Assembly (NCBI GenBank): GCA_011316305.1
Contig: SAUG01000054.1
Location: 186,001-250,000, forward strand
Length of the DNA: 64,000 nt
Direction: 5' to 3'
DNA from: Rusavskia elegans
Taxonomy: Eukaryota > Ascomycota > Lecanoromycetes > Teloschistales > Teloschistaceae
A model generated the notes under the pieces. It was not told the origin of the DNA. It worked only from the letters and a program-made list of their open reading frames with translations, and ran no database searches. Below are positions 10,301-22,500 of this stretch, piece after piece. A program made the translations under genes and the position numbers. Position 1 is the first letter of the stretch. Every line of letters starts with the position of its first letter.

Positions 10301-13300
10301 CCGTAGGTGGAGTAGCAGGCCGAAAAGCGAGGATCGTGAGGCAAAGGGCATGAGGTGCGGACGGAGGGTATGGTGGGAATTGGGAGTTGGTGTTTGTTTG
10401 TTGGTAAGATGGTGGCGTTGCTGCCACGGACATTATGAGTGTAGAAGAGGAAGCTTGAACCGGAGGAAGGTAAAGGGGAAGGCGACAGCATCGCCAATAT
10501 TCATGTCTGCGTTCGAATTCGTAGTGAGGGAAGAGCTCTTTCGGCCAGGTGGTTTAATTGTGGAGGGAATAGATTTCTTGTTCTCGGCTACGGCCCGTCA
10601 TTTGAAGTTCTTGTCAGTCGTATTGGACTCGTGTTGTCAAAGATAGAACATTTTTTGGACGCAGGCGACTCGAAACGTAGAGGAGTGACAACAAATGTTC
10701 TCTGCCGTAGAGGGAGGCTTCCAAAACGAGCACTACGAGCATCTGCTGGCATCGAGGGATTTCCAGCACTGATGCAGCCCGACATTCTTCTCGAGGACCA
10801 GCTTGGATTAATGGGAAGCGCCAAATCGTTACAGGCAGGCTCGGTTGGGAACAGTCTCGAGGAATTTCAGCTGTGCGGCCGATCGTGGGATCCCAGTATC
10901 TTGCCCCTTGGTAAGCGCATGCCATTGGGTCTCTTTGGAAGGTTTGGCTCTTGTACGATTGGGATCGATTGGCGACGGAAAACTCCTCGGATCCGTGCTC
11001 CTCCGTGCAGAATGAAAGGTTCCGAGAAAGGCACGCCAAAATGGGAAGAAGAGGTACCAGGAAAGCATTATGCATAGTCCAAGCCCCAAGCGTTCGTGAT
11101 ACCACAACCACGCCGTTGGATCTCTAGCAAAGTCCTCCTGTTTTGCTTTTCGATCCAAATAAAATGGACACGGGGTGCCGGTATAGTATAATCAGGTGAT
11201 TTAAATGGCCGTGTTGCATATTCTGGGAGTCCGCTGCAGGGATACCTCTTTCCACCCGGCTGTAGAATCTTCAGCATGATCAGACAACACCCATTTCCCC
11301 GGGAATTTGGTCTCGAAGTACAACATAACGACCACAAATCGTGATTCTGCCATTCGTAGTGGTCGACTTGAGGATTTCGGAGGCCTTGCAATTGATTGTT
11401 ATCTCTCGAGCGGCGGCTGTAACCCAACAATTCAAAGACCCGTTGATGCAGGCGGGAGAGTTACTGTAGCTATCGTAGTCGGGGTACTGGAGGCTTGCGA
11501 GGTAGTAGTAGCTTGTGAGGCCAGCTGGAAAGAGAGAATGATGGTGGTGGCGCTGAAGTAAAACGGCTTTCCTCATGCTCGACCGGGAAGCTGTACAATA
11601 TCTGGAAAACATGGTTCAAATACGTCTTGTAGTGGCTTGTGCAGAGACTACTTTGTTATAGATAGCTCCTTCTGCCCTTTGTCCGTCGAGTGACCTTTCA
11701 AGCAGTGCGAGAGAGCTCTCACTGCGACAGTACCTTGGTTTTGAGTGTAATGAATGATCCGATAAATGGCGAGCATGGAGATCTCGTCGGCGTCGAGAAC
11801 AAAGGTTGGTCACGCTCGGACCAGCTTAATTGAGAAGGCTGATGACTGCGGTAGCCACGTATTGGAGAGGTATCTGCTGGTTTTCTTGTGATGCTCGGAC
11901 ATCGTGTGAGAAGAGGTCGATCTATTTGTTCAGCTGCTGAGACTTCGAGCGGGTCAGATTTCGCTCTAGGCCAATCACCTTGCTCTAGAGACTTTCTCAA
12001 GTCGCACAATCGGTGCACATAGTACTTCCTGCAAACCTTGCATTAGCCTAATTCTTCGTCTTCGGTAAGGAGATTGTATTGAGGAGTGATTTTTGCTTAC
12101 CTTTGGAAGCCATCCTGGAGTGCCATGGGGACATTTCCCTTCGTATAAGGATTCTGCAGTAAGTAGAGCACCCGTTGGGTTTTGGAAGGCTTTCCTGCTA
12201 CTGGTGGCGGCGAGTCTCGTGATCAATCCTGCTTGGGAAGAGAAAAATCGGTGTTGCCGTCCAACTTCCCTGCCAATACAAGGAATCCCAATTTCAGAAG
12301 GATAGGGTTGACTGTCTGACCAAGCCCAATCGATCGCTTCGGTACACGGCAGGGAATGTATCAGATGGCGGAGATCTCGAGATCCGGCGGTCTGTCCGTA
12401 GATAGAACGCGGTGGACTCTGAAGATCTCCAACGGGGCTTCTTCCCGCGCTGCATTGGACCTGGAGTGAAAAGCCATGTACGAGAGCATGGTCGGATTCT
12501 CGAAATCGTGGCTGCCTCGAGAGTCTTACAGGGACTGTAGCATGTTCTAGACGTAATAGCTAGTGATCCAAGGCTATTCTTTGTCTGGACTCGAAACAGA
12601 CACGGACAAAGAGTGAATCGGTCCCAGGCTGTTCGAGATTGGGTACCTACACCTTGACCGAGATCACAATACCGAATACCCCTCAGCCCCCTGGCAGTAG
12701 TGCTCGGCCATCCGCCCAACCAATCACCAAGCTCCGGCGAGGTAAAATCTGGCCGAAGGGCCAAAAGGGCTATTGGGTTTCAGTCCGGCGAAAACGCCAG
12801 TCGTCTCTATGCCAAGGATCGAAATATCTCCAAAAGGGCATAGCTCTCCGGTATTCCAGCGAATATCTGCCGGCATCAAGCCTCTCCGGGCCATTTCATG
12901 ACTTGGCGAATGGCCGAGTGGTTAAGCCGTAATACTCGCTTCCCAGCTCTGCATTAGCAGACTCGAGGAAACCCCCGAGAAAGTACTAGCTACGGCGGTA
13001 CTTCGTCCGGAGTTCTCGGAGTCCACGCACCTTTCGGGCATTGTCTATCCTTGGTGGTGATGCTGCTGGCGGAACTTACGGAGTCCAAAAGGGGCCGCTT
13101 CCTTGGTTCTAGGGAATCGTGCATGTTTGGGTTTTCTAATCTCTCCACCTGTCCGTCCCATGGAACCCCGCGGCTGACCCAATGGTTCTTCATACCATAG
13201 AGAAGCCATTGAGCTCGACCTTACCTAGCAGCGGGTCACGTACAAAAAGCTCTTCGAAACCTGCAAACTTATCGCCGAGATCTAGAACCATTCTACGATA

Positions 13301-16300
13301 TACACATCCAAGTCACTCAGCTATTCAGCACCAAACTCGGTTTTCTGGAAGACTTCAACCGTTTTTCGCGAAAGATGACAGCGCCGGCTAAAGCCTAGAC
13401 AGCAGCGACAGCTCTGCAAGCCACGGAGTGTGCTGCAACCTTCAATCGTGGACGTGGAGAGCCTTTGTATGAGAGGGGCGTGAAAACATACTCGGCACTA
13501 CGCCTTGGTCTAATACTGGGATATCACAAGTGTAGAAACGGATAAGGACAACTGTCGGCTCTAAGTACAGCTCGTCTCTTGAGCGATGGCACTGCAATAC
13601 GTTCTATCAGAGCCGCTATTCGGCACTTTAGACAGGTCTCCTGCTCCCTTGTCTAGGGAAGGTGCCCCGGAATCTTGGTCCTATGTCATCGCTTTCATTC
13701 TGCCATAGACACTAAGAGTTCATCTACTAACAACCGTACTCTAGGAGCCAAAGTCCTTAACAGAGCTAATAAGGCTCTGGAAGAGAAGATTTCGATCCAT
13801 ATTTAAAGGCTCTTCCATAGCCATGCACAATCACGAGCCTCCGTACAAAAAATTTAATTTCCCTGTTGCGACCTCCCCATTTGACTTCCATGATGCGTCT
13901 TCCTCTTGGGTGCATTCATTTGATCCCACGAATCCCAAATGAAAGCCCCTACACCGTGTTGCAATTTGTATTAGGGCCCTTGTTCGAAAGAAGCAAATGC
14001 CCATTCCGTACGTAGACCGCAATGCCAATCTACGTGCTCCACTTGACCACAACGTCTTCTCAGTAGCCTGTGGGGACTGGGAAGCAGGGAATAGCGTCCC
14101 TGTTGTCGAGAGGTCCTGGCGTTGCGAAGACTCGGCGATCTTCCAGGCCTATCTGTGCTCGCATAATTTCTCCGTAGAGTTCTCCCCAACGGCGAGAAGG
14201 CTATAGAGTTCCGACAATTTGCGTTGGGCGATATTCGAGACGAAGGAATTGATGTTTGTGTGGATCAGAGGCAAAATAAGGAATCGATTCGTCTGTATTG
14301 TGACTTAGGGTCTCGAAGCCAATGGAGATGCTCCGGCTGCTTGGGCTTCCTAATCGGGGTTTGTGGCCTGCATTAGGTACATGTGGAGCTTGGAAATGTG
14401 TGGTTGTTACTGGTCGGGCTTGGGAGCCTCCTAAAACCTGCTCTAACCATCCTCATGCACCCTCTCTTTTCTTCTCAATCCACGCCCCTGATCTTATGCT
14501 TCCCCTAATCTCGCAATCCTTGTGATTCGCGGTCTGGCCAGAAGAAGAGCATGCTGTAGGTGATCGGTCGGCCTTATGGCCCTCTTCAATCCAGATTCGA
14601 CATTTGCTACTTCCTGGATTTCCCAGCTCTTCTTTCCTTTTCGACGTCTTCTTATTTTACCTCCTCCTCATCTTTGCATGTATATCTCTTGCTCTGTGGC
14701 CGGAGCTAAGTCATTCCGTAGGTGACTGATTGGGCTTGGGAGCCTCTTCAAGGCACATTTGACATCTTTGTTTTCTTTAATTTACCAGCTCTTGTTTCTC
14801 CATCAACTTGCCCATCTTCTGATACCGAACCATGCTTTTGATCACATCTTTTTTTGCTCCGGTAGATGATTATTGCTAACGATGACCCGGTACCAGCTCC
14901 CTGATCGCCTTCGTTAGCCGCAACTCCGGTATTGCAGTCTATGACTGGTGATCATTCTCATCCTATTACCCAGATTTGCAGCTAATGCTCGATGAGAGTG
15001 GTTTGGCCACGGCAAAGGCTCGCAGTTAGCCTTCATCGAAATACCTCGGTGGGGAGTGGGTGCTGGGATTGAAGATAGGAAGGTAGAGTGGATCAAGCTG
15101 GAAGTCGTGAAATCCAGGGAGAGGCTTCGCTCTAGTAGAGGCATTGAAGTCGCATGAGCTTGAGGAGACGCTGGCTTTGCGAAGTTGGTGTAGAAGAGTG
15201 GGAGTTATCCCACGAAGGCCCAGTCTCCGGTAGCTGGATCTCCACTGGTAAAACGTTAAAGTTGAGTAACGTAGCATTAACGGAGTAACAGACAGGGCAA
15301 CTCATGATGGGGGCACTCTGCTGGACATTGTATTGGCGAGAAGCGGTTCTTGTTTGGCTCTCAATGTCCCGATGCAAGGGCCTCGGAGGGGAGCTGAGCT
15401 CCACGTGGCATCGATATCTTGAGGCTCTGTCCCACCATCCCTTACAGATCCAAGTAAGAGCCATCTCCAGCAATCAGCTTTCTCCCTTCAAAACATTGTA
15501 TGTCCTTACTTGGGATGTTGACTATTCCAGTCTGTCAGCACCTATACACATGGCTCGATACGTATCAGCTGATCCCGATAGAACGTTTCCCAGCAGTCGA
15601 AAGAACTCGCGTCTTCAACTTCCCTCATGACGATCTTCCGCAGAAACTACTCAAGGACTCGATTCTTCCTCCTGAATCCGAATGGTTATGCATCTCCAAA
15701 CAACATAGAGAAATCCCTAGCAAGGTCCACATAGTCCACCGGCAGCAGTTCCTCTCACCGGACCGAGCGAGCATACACTTTATCCAAGCACACTTGCTCC
15801 AAACGACTCCATTGTCGATATGGTGCCATGTGTTGTATTGGCCAGCCCAAAATTTTTGAGCCCGAAGACGTCGTAAAGCGGTACATCTCCTCTGGAACAA
15901 CCCACAGAATTCCACTGGACCGCATATACCAACGAATCAATTGTACAACCCCTACGAAGAAGACAGGAAGTTGCAAGCATTTGGTCCATGCCATTGATCT
16001 GTTTTAGCTGATGATCTACACCTACGCTCTAAGATGCTTCGACTCGTGAATCATACCGAAGAGCTTGATCAACTACGAGAGACTGCCCTCTTGAAAGAAG
16101 CCTGCTCGAGGAAAAGATACATCAGCTACTCCCCACAACTCACAGAGCTTGGTCAGTCAAGCTGTGAAGAGGATAGCGTGAAGAGCTACTGGGATTAGGG
16201 ATCTAGCATATGGTCAAAGAGTCTGGACTTGACTGAACGGCCCCCGGATTCCGCCCGCTCTCCCATCCTTCATCCTATGGCCATCCGCTCGGATATATCT

Positions 16301-16500
16301 TCGTTCTCTCAACGCTTGGACCTCTTGGATGTTCATGCCCAAACAATGTTCACGATATGAGCCATAACTTGGCCCGCTTCAGATCACCGAAGTCATCGTC
16401 GGAGTTCCCAAAGGCCAAAGGATCCCCTGCCCGTACTCAGCAGCAACAACTTCGAAAGCCTTGTTCAGCTTTGTGAGGGTGTGCCACTAGAAGAAGCTGC
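7311..16500. other. Gene-poor stretch, first part
   Basis: I find no gene I can defend. The ORFs are short (under 175 codons), overlap on both strands and lack consistent splice sites. Two stretches look vaguely coding: 9244-9646 (plus, two frames) and 15500-16010 (plus), the latter with FNFPHDDLPQKLLKDSILPP and, in another frame, FEPEDVVKRYISSGTTHRIP, as in a frameshifted relic. A degenerate direct repeat with the core GGGCTTGGGAGCCTC occurs near 14410 and 14727, with a more diverged copy near 14560. Base composition is close to the flanks, so this is not an AT-rich RIP block. Confidence 0.4.
12905..12926 (+). other. tRNA-Ser-like A-box fragment
   Basis: Positions 12911-12926 are identical over 16 nt to the D-arm of the tRNA-Ser gene at 969-984. 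No B box, anticodon stem or acceptor partner follows within 120 nt, so this is not a functional tRNA gene. It may be a tRNA-derived SINE or pseudogene remnant. Confidence 0.3.
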
Positions 16501-19500
16501 TTGACATGGGTGTCTGCGAGACAAATTGGACGTTTTCTTTGCCAGGAAATCTATGAAGATCGACGAGCCGACGCCTCCCATGGAAGACCAAGATCGTACC
16601 CTTGGCAACAAAGATCATGGAGGAAGTTGAGAGTCCTTGGATTGGGCATCGGACCCGGAAACTCTATGTACCCTTGAAGCTCCCAGGAAAAGTTCTTGCT
16701 AGTATCGTCGGTGAGGTCGATAACCTCGTTAAATACAAGGATGTGTTCTTCACCGGAAACTCTATGAAGATCGACGAGCCGACCCATCCGATGGGATTGT
16801 TAATGAGGAGATACTTCAAAATACTCGACCTCACTCATTTGTCACGGAGGCTCTGAATCGACGCCTGCCATGGAAAACCAAGAGCGATCATACATCGATA
16901 CTTCGCAGAAAATTTTGTTTTGCAGTAAGATGATTGGGCTGTACAAAAGCTTCAACATGATTCTCCAACCCGAGTACGCTTTTCATGCTAAGACCAGACT
17001 CCTTAGGTATTCGGTCTCTATACCAGACGTACGGGCGCAGCCCCCAAGTCACAGAAAGCCTTGAATCAATTGCTAGATGTAGCCTCTTTCCGATCCGTAA
17101 TTGTGAAGACCCAACACCGCGACGGATTACCTGCAGGAATGGATCGACCCAGGGGCCAAATATCCGAAGCGCACCATCGATCTCGTCCTAAGCTGCTGGC
17201 TCTACCGCGGCGCTAGAACGAACACGGGCTACAAGTCCACACGACGCTCCAGAAGCACTTCCCTGTCTCGTCTGTCAAAGCCAGCCCCACTGACCTTGCA
17301 AGCCGTGGACGACTTCCTGGAGATGAAGCAAAAGGTGTCAAAGAGCTGCGTTTGTGACGGTATACTGCTTGAGCGGACAAAACATACAGTATTTATGGTC
17401 CCTATTCAAGAACTACAAGCTAATCAGCCATGTAAAAATTTCGCTCGATGTATCACAGATCAGAGCTAAGATATACCTTTCGGGCCTTCTGAGAAGAAGA
17501 AGCTGGCTCGAGTTGGGACTGCGAGTCGAGGGCGACTCGAGATTACGAGTTAGAGCCACATTGAATATGCAGGACAGGGGAGATGACATTTCGAACGTTT
17601 TGGGCAATGTACTTTGGCAGTGACGAGTTATTTGGTTAGGATCGGCCGGACGATAAAAAGGAGGTATCCTATGGGCTCATCCCAGATGGTACAGGTATCT
17701 GGTGTACAATCCTGAGTTGTAGGCCTCGATAGAGCAAAGACCTAGGGACTTTCTTCCTTTCCTTTCAAACCTTCAATATCAAGGACAAAATGCTCACCGC
17801 TTTCCTGCTTTTAATATTGATCATCAAATAACTCGATCGGACCTCTTGAGCCTGCACAACGCAAGCATGCCATTCCATTCTCCTATGATCCCAGCTCCCA
17901 ATGCACCGAATCCATACTTGCCAAACATCAGCCATCACAGCATCCCGAAACCTGTAGTCTCCTCCTAGCATTTGAACCGAAGGTGCTCTTTCATCTTTTG
18001 ATGCTAAAGGCCAGAATGCCACACAGCATCAAGTAATAGAGCAGATCTCAGGCGTGACACAATCATCCCCGTTGATCCGGTGCAAGACTATGAGGCAACA
18101 TACTTTTCACATCGGCTTTTCGATCTCTTGCGTGCCTGATTGGTTGAAGGGGATGTTTCTGAGTACTAGACAGTCTGGAACATCTACGACGACTTCATAG
18201 AATGTCGATGCTTTTTTGTAGGCCTCGAGAAAGGGGATGCTGGGCCTGCGGGGTGGCTTAGTGGATTTGAGGTGGAGTCAGAGTGGAAAGCGTCGTTCAG
18301 GGGGAAAGGCGTTTGGAGTCGGTTTATTGGGCTGGTGTGCTGGAAGATCTGGGAGGAGGCGGGGGAGAGGTAGGATGGATGGGAGGTTTGTGATCGTTCC
18401 GGTGGGCGGTGCTTGGGTTGGTGGCGGGCTCGGAAACTTGATTGCGGTTGGTAGATAGGATTAGGACGATAGGCCTGCAGCATGACTGTAGTGTTGTAGG
18501 TTTTTTGCAATACTTCTTTCCGAGGCTTGAGCTGCTACTGTAGCAGATTGTTGAGGTCGTAATCGAAATTAGGATTTGCCTTTTGGCACTGAAGCATGCA
18601 GCTGAGAGCCCTACTCGTGTCGTATCCCCGCAACGCAAGGGCGTACATCGTGACATGTTGATGTCCCTTACAGATTTACGCAATCCCCGGCGCTCAAAGT
18701 CCCTTCCCAAGCCCGATAGTAACTTGTCAGTATACATAAACGGATCAACGGCGTCATCTGGAGCCATAATCTCTCTCATACGATCCAAAGTTGCCACGTC
18801 CTCCTTTTCCTAACCTCGGATCCCTAAGACGACAACCTAGGAAGTCGACAAAATCTACTTGATAATGTCGACACTTGTAGTGTCGCTCAAAACAGTCCCA
18901 GCGAGATCCGACACATTTTCACTGCATCGATCCTGGGTAAAGATCAGGACGTTCAATCCACCGGTACTACCGTAACAACTGTCCGGATCCTGCGCCTTCG
19001 ACCGCTCCAGGATTCATTTCCCGCCGCACATTCTCGAGAGCTCGAAACGTTTCTATTTACCGAGCCTGGTCAAGCTACTCGGGCCTTCTCTATTCCCTCT
19101 ATCTCCAAACATAGGCCAAGTCATAAGATCTGAACTAAGTCGCATTCCTAGCAGCTCCTTGGAGAAAGTTTCCCACGCCAACCTCCTTGGGTCTTCCGCG
19201 ACAATCTCCGCCAGCGACCCAAACGCATTGAAGCTCCATACCGGCGAGCGACTGAAGCTGGATCAGTAACTGGACGATGTGTGCACCCGCAAAGAATATT
19301 CAAGCCAGGGTATCTACGAAATGGCAACCTCATCGAAGGGCCCATCAATAATGAAAACGCATGGACAATCAAAGAGTCTACTCAATTCGAAGAGCGGTCG
19401 AATATGAATTTGCCGGGAGGACCAGTGAAAGTTAATTAAGCACCGGGAGCCACGGAACAGCATTGCTCTCTCAGTGCTATATCGACTACGAAATGCTGTC

Positions 19501-22500
19501 TTCCAGTCAATATCTACCCCAGAATAAAGAAGATCAGGAGCCCCATGCAACCATGCTTTAGAATCTGTTCAATTAAAGTGGAATCCAGTGCTGGGTTGCA
19601 CCCAAGTTACAGGAGCGAAAGGCCCGCCTACTCATGAGGAAATCCTCGAGCAGCTATCTCGCCCGAGAGAGTCAGGTCACTAAGGAATACTTGAAGCACC
19701 GTCAAGAGCTTCTGGAGTGGGTATTCCAGTTAGGTAGTTGGGTGTAAAGACTTTCTCACTTTACAACGCAGCTTCGGTCGGCCTCCAATTCTTCGCCCGA
19801 TTACCAACAACGTTTCCCCTGCAATCAGACAGTTTGCTCAATTCCGTTGCGAAATTCGGCGGCATAGCAAGCAGTTTGGACGATAAGCAAAAACCGGCAG
19901 CACTTCATGGGTTTCAATACCTACGCCGCGTGTCGAACACACATTTGTCTACCCGAAGCCAACGACCGTATTCTCCGAAGCAACCAGCAATAATGAAAAT
20001 TGTGGAGTTGCTGAAGGAGAGAGCATACTGCTTCAATTTGTGATCTGTGAGGCGGCTGGGAGGCAGAAGAATGTGATCCTTCATCAGTCTACTAAAGGAG
20101 CGAGCAAGAGATATTTCACAGGCGGATAAAGGAGTTGATGGTTGTCGATGTTGGGCCTATCCACAGTCTGCATGATGGTTCAAGGCCGGAAGATCTCATT
20201 CGGTGACAGCGCAGATTACATCCAAGCCATTCCTGCGTTCCTTTTTGGATAAGGGACGCGAGTGAGCGGCGACTTGAGACTGACCCTACATGTGCGAGCA
20301 AGAGCTATTTGGAATACTTGTCGTGGAGCAAGGGAGATAGGTTGGCAATCACTCTGCCGGAGAAGTATTCTATGGCCAAACGGAGTTTTATTGGGGATAG
20401 TCGGCTAAATGCGAATCATGTCTCAGCCATTTCTTCCGTGACTGTACCAGATAGCTCCATGTCTCCAGTACAACCTCAAGTAGGCGAGGTCGGTGAAAAA
20501 TAAACCGAAGATAAATTTTTTCCATTGGATCCCTTCCATTCCCAGAAAAAGGAATTCCCACGGCGAGCATCCGGATTAAGCAAGACATAAAATCATGCTC
20601 ACAACTTTGGGCCTTTACCGCTGTCTTTTACCCCATTTGTTGAGATCTGGAAGTATCCTGCAAATTCGTGAAATAAATACCAATACCCAAGCAGTAACCA
20701 CCGCAGCGATCACCCTGTTACCCACTGTGCCGGGCGATATAGGCAGTGCACACCATCTTAGAATACAGAATCACTGTTCCTGCAATACCGTATAGCGTTG
20801 AGCTCAGGATGCATCCCTTCCGCCGCGTAACTGAAATCTTCCGATGAAGCCGTTCAAAGAAACGAGAAGGCGTACTTGCTGAAGCGTTTCTTGTAAGACT
20901 TTCGTTGTCTTGCGGTCTTGTGCTGCAGAAGCAGGATAGCTTCTGAGAGTCGTTCACGCCTGACGTTGGAGCTGCCTCGGGAATCCTAGGAAAGGTTTAA
21001 GAATGAAACCCTCGAGGATGGAGAATTGGGGCTTGTTGAGGTGATGGGTCGGGAATTGCGGTAAGAAATGAGGCCTGGATCTTTGAGCTGGTTTGAGAGC
21101 AGAGATAGTGTGCCTGCTGAGGGTCCTCTTAATCTCGAATCGTATGGGGACAAGGATGATCGCCGATTGGGGTTGGTTTAATGGGATTGTCATGGATGTC
21201 GTTGACGGTAGGGTAGGTCTTGAGAGCGACTTGTTCATGGTTTTGGGAGCTGCTTTGAGGAGCCATCGTGTGGGTTCCAGAGGGAAGTCTCCGGAGTGGA
21301 AGGATAGAAACTTGCACTCGGGTTCGTTTGAAGCTGGAAATGGGGGTAGGAGATAGGGTGGAGGGTTTTGGATGGGGGGCTCTGATTGGACTCGCAGGTT
21401 CGGGATGCGTGTTGCTTGGGTCGGTTGCGTTAGAAATAGGGTGTCAGTAGAGTGAGTGGCTGGCACTAGAGATATGTAAGCAAACTTCGTGGGCGAATAA
21501 TCTGGGCAGGCGAATGCAGTCTCAAGTGCACTCGACGGTCTCTGCTATAGGTAGGAGAGTTCTGCTTTGGCCGCTTCTCCGAAACCGATTTTCTATTGTG
21601 AATGAGTCTTTGCCCAACAAATTGCATGTATCGTTCAGGTGGATCATCTTGCTTCAAGTGCAATATAGGGCACGTCCGTGTACAAGCACACGTGGCATCC
21701 CCTTAGCCTTATGCAAGGGGTGTACATCGAGGCATCGAAATGTCGAGGCTCCGCATGCTCTCGAGTGATCTCGTCGACCATGATCTTCCAGCACGTCGAT
21801 CAGATCTATGCCGAAGCTTTATGGGTTCTTTGGATGCTCTTACGATCATTATGTCCGATTACCTGGATAAGTCTCCAGTACCCTGAGCACTTCACAACAG
21901 CTTCGCTCCCCGCTTGGACGATGCCCGCCTGAAGCATCCCCACCACAAGGGCTTGTTCCTAGACTCCAGTCTTTCACACTGTACATCCGGGCAACGAGTG
22001 ATCCAGATCTCAAGGTATCTCGGGCTCTTACGGAACCGAGCTCTTATGAAGGATTATGCTGATTTTCGACAGATTTCCATTGACAAGTCCCAGAACGCAT
22101 CAATCGAACCAAGCCTGAACACGCTCCCCAGACGAATTGTGCCGTCTTCGCCCCAGTAGCGTCTCGAGATTGCGAAAGAGTACCAATGTTGAACAGCTGA
22201 ACCCTCTACAAGATACTATGGACCCGGAAAGGAGCCTACTCAAGAAGAGAGATCGTCAAGTGGCTCCTCCCGCTGGTTCGAAGCTGGAGATTGCCTGAAT
22301 CATTACGAATCCTATCCTGACTAACCTGAAGCGCTATCAGATCCGTTATTACTCCGATTCGGTGTAACAGATACGAATTTTGCGAAACAGGACAGATCTC
22401 AGCAGCTCTCCAACCATTTTCTCTTATGCCGGTCCTTCCCCATCCGCCCTCCCCTCCCACGGTTGCACATCAAAGAACTTGCGGAAGACTACCATCGAAG

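Noticed and set aside
10188..10433. 81-codon minus ORF (MSVAATPPSYQQTNTNSQF)
   Set aside because: Smooth composition but isolated; no neighbouring exon continues it and no motif is present.
11280..11612. Minus ORF that looked like a secreted or lectin-like protein
   Set aside because: A hydrophobic TTIILSFQLASQA stretch and a CINGSLNCWV stretch lie in different frames with no usable donor between them; not enough to call a gene.
20954..21466. 170-codon Pro/Ser-rich minus ORF
   Set aside because: Low-complexity composition, an equally open opposite strand, no splice sites or motif.
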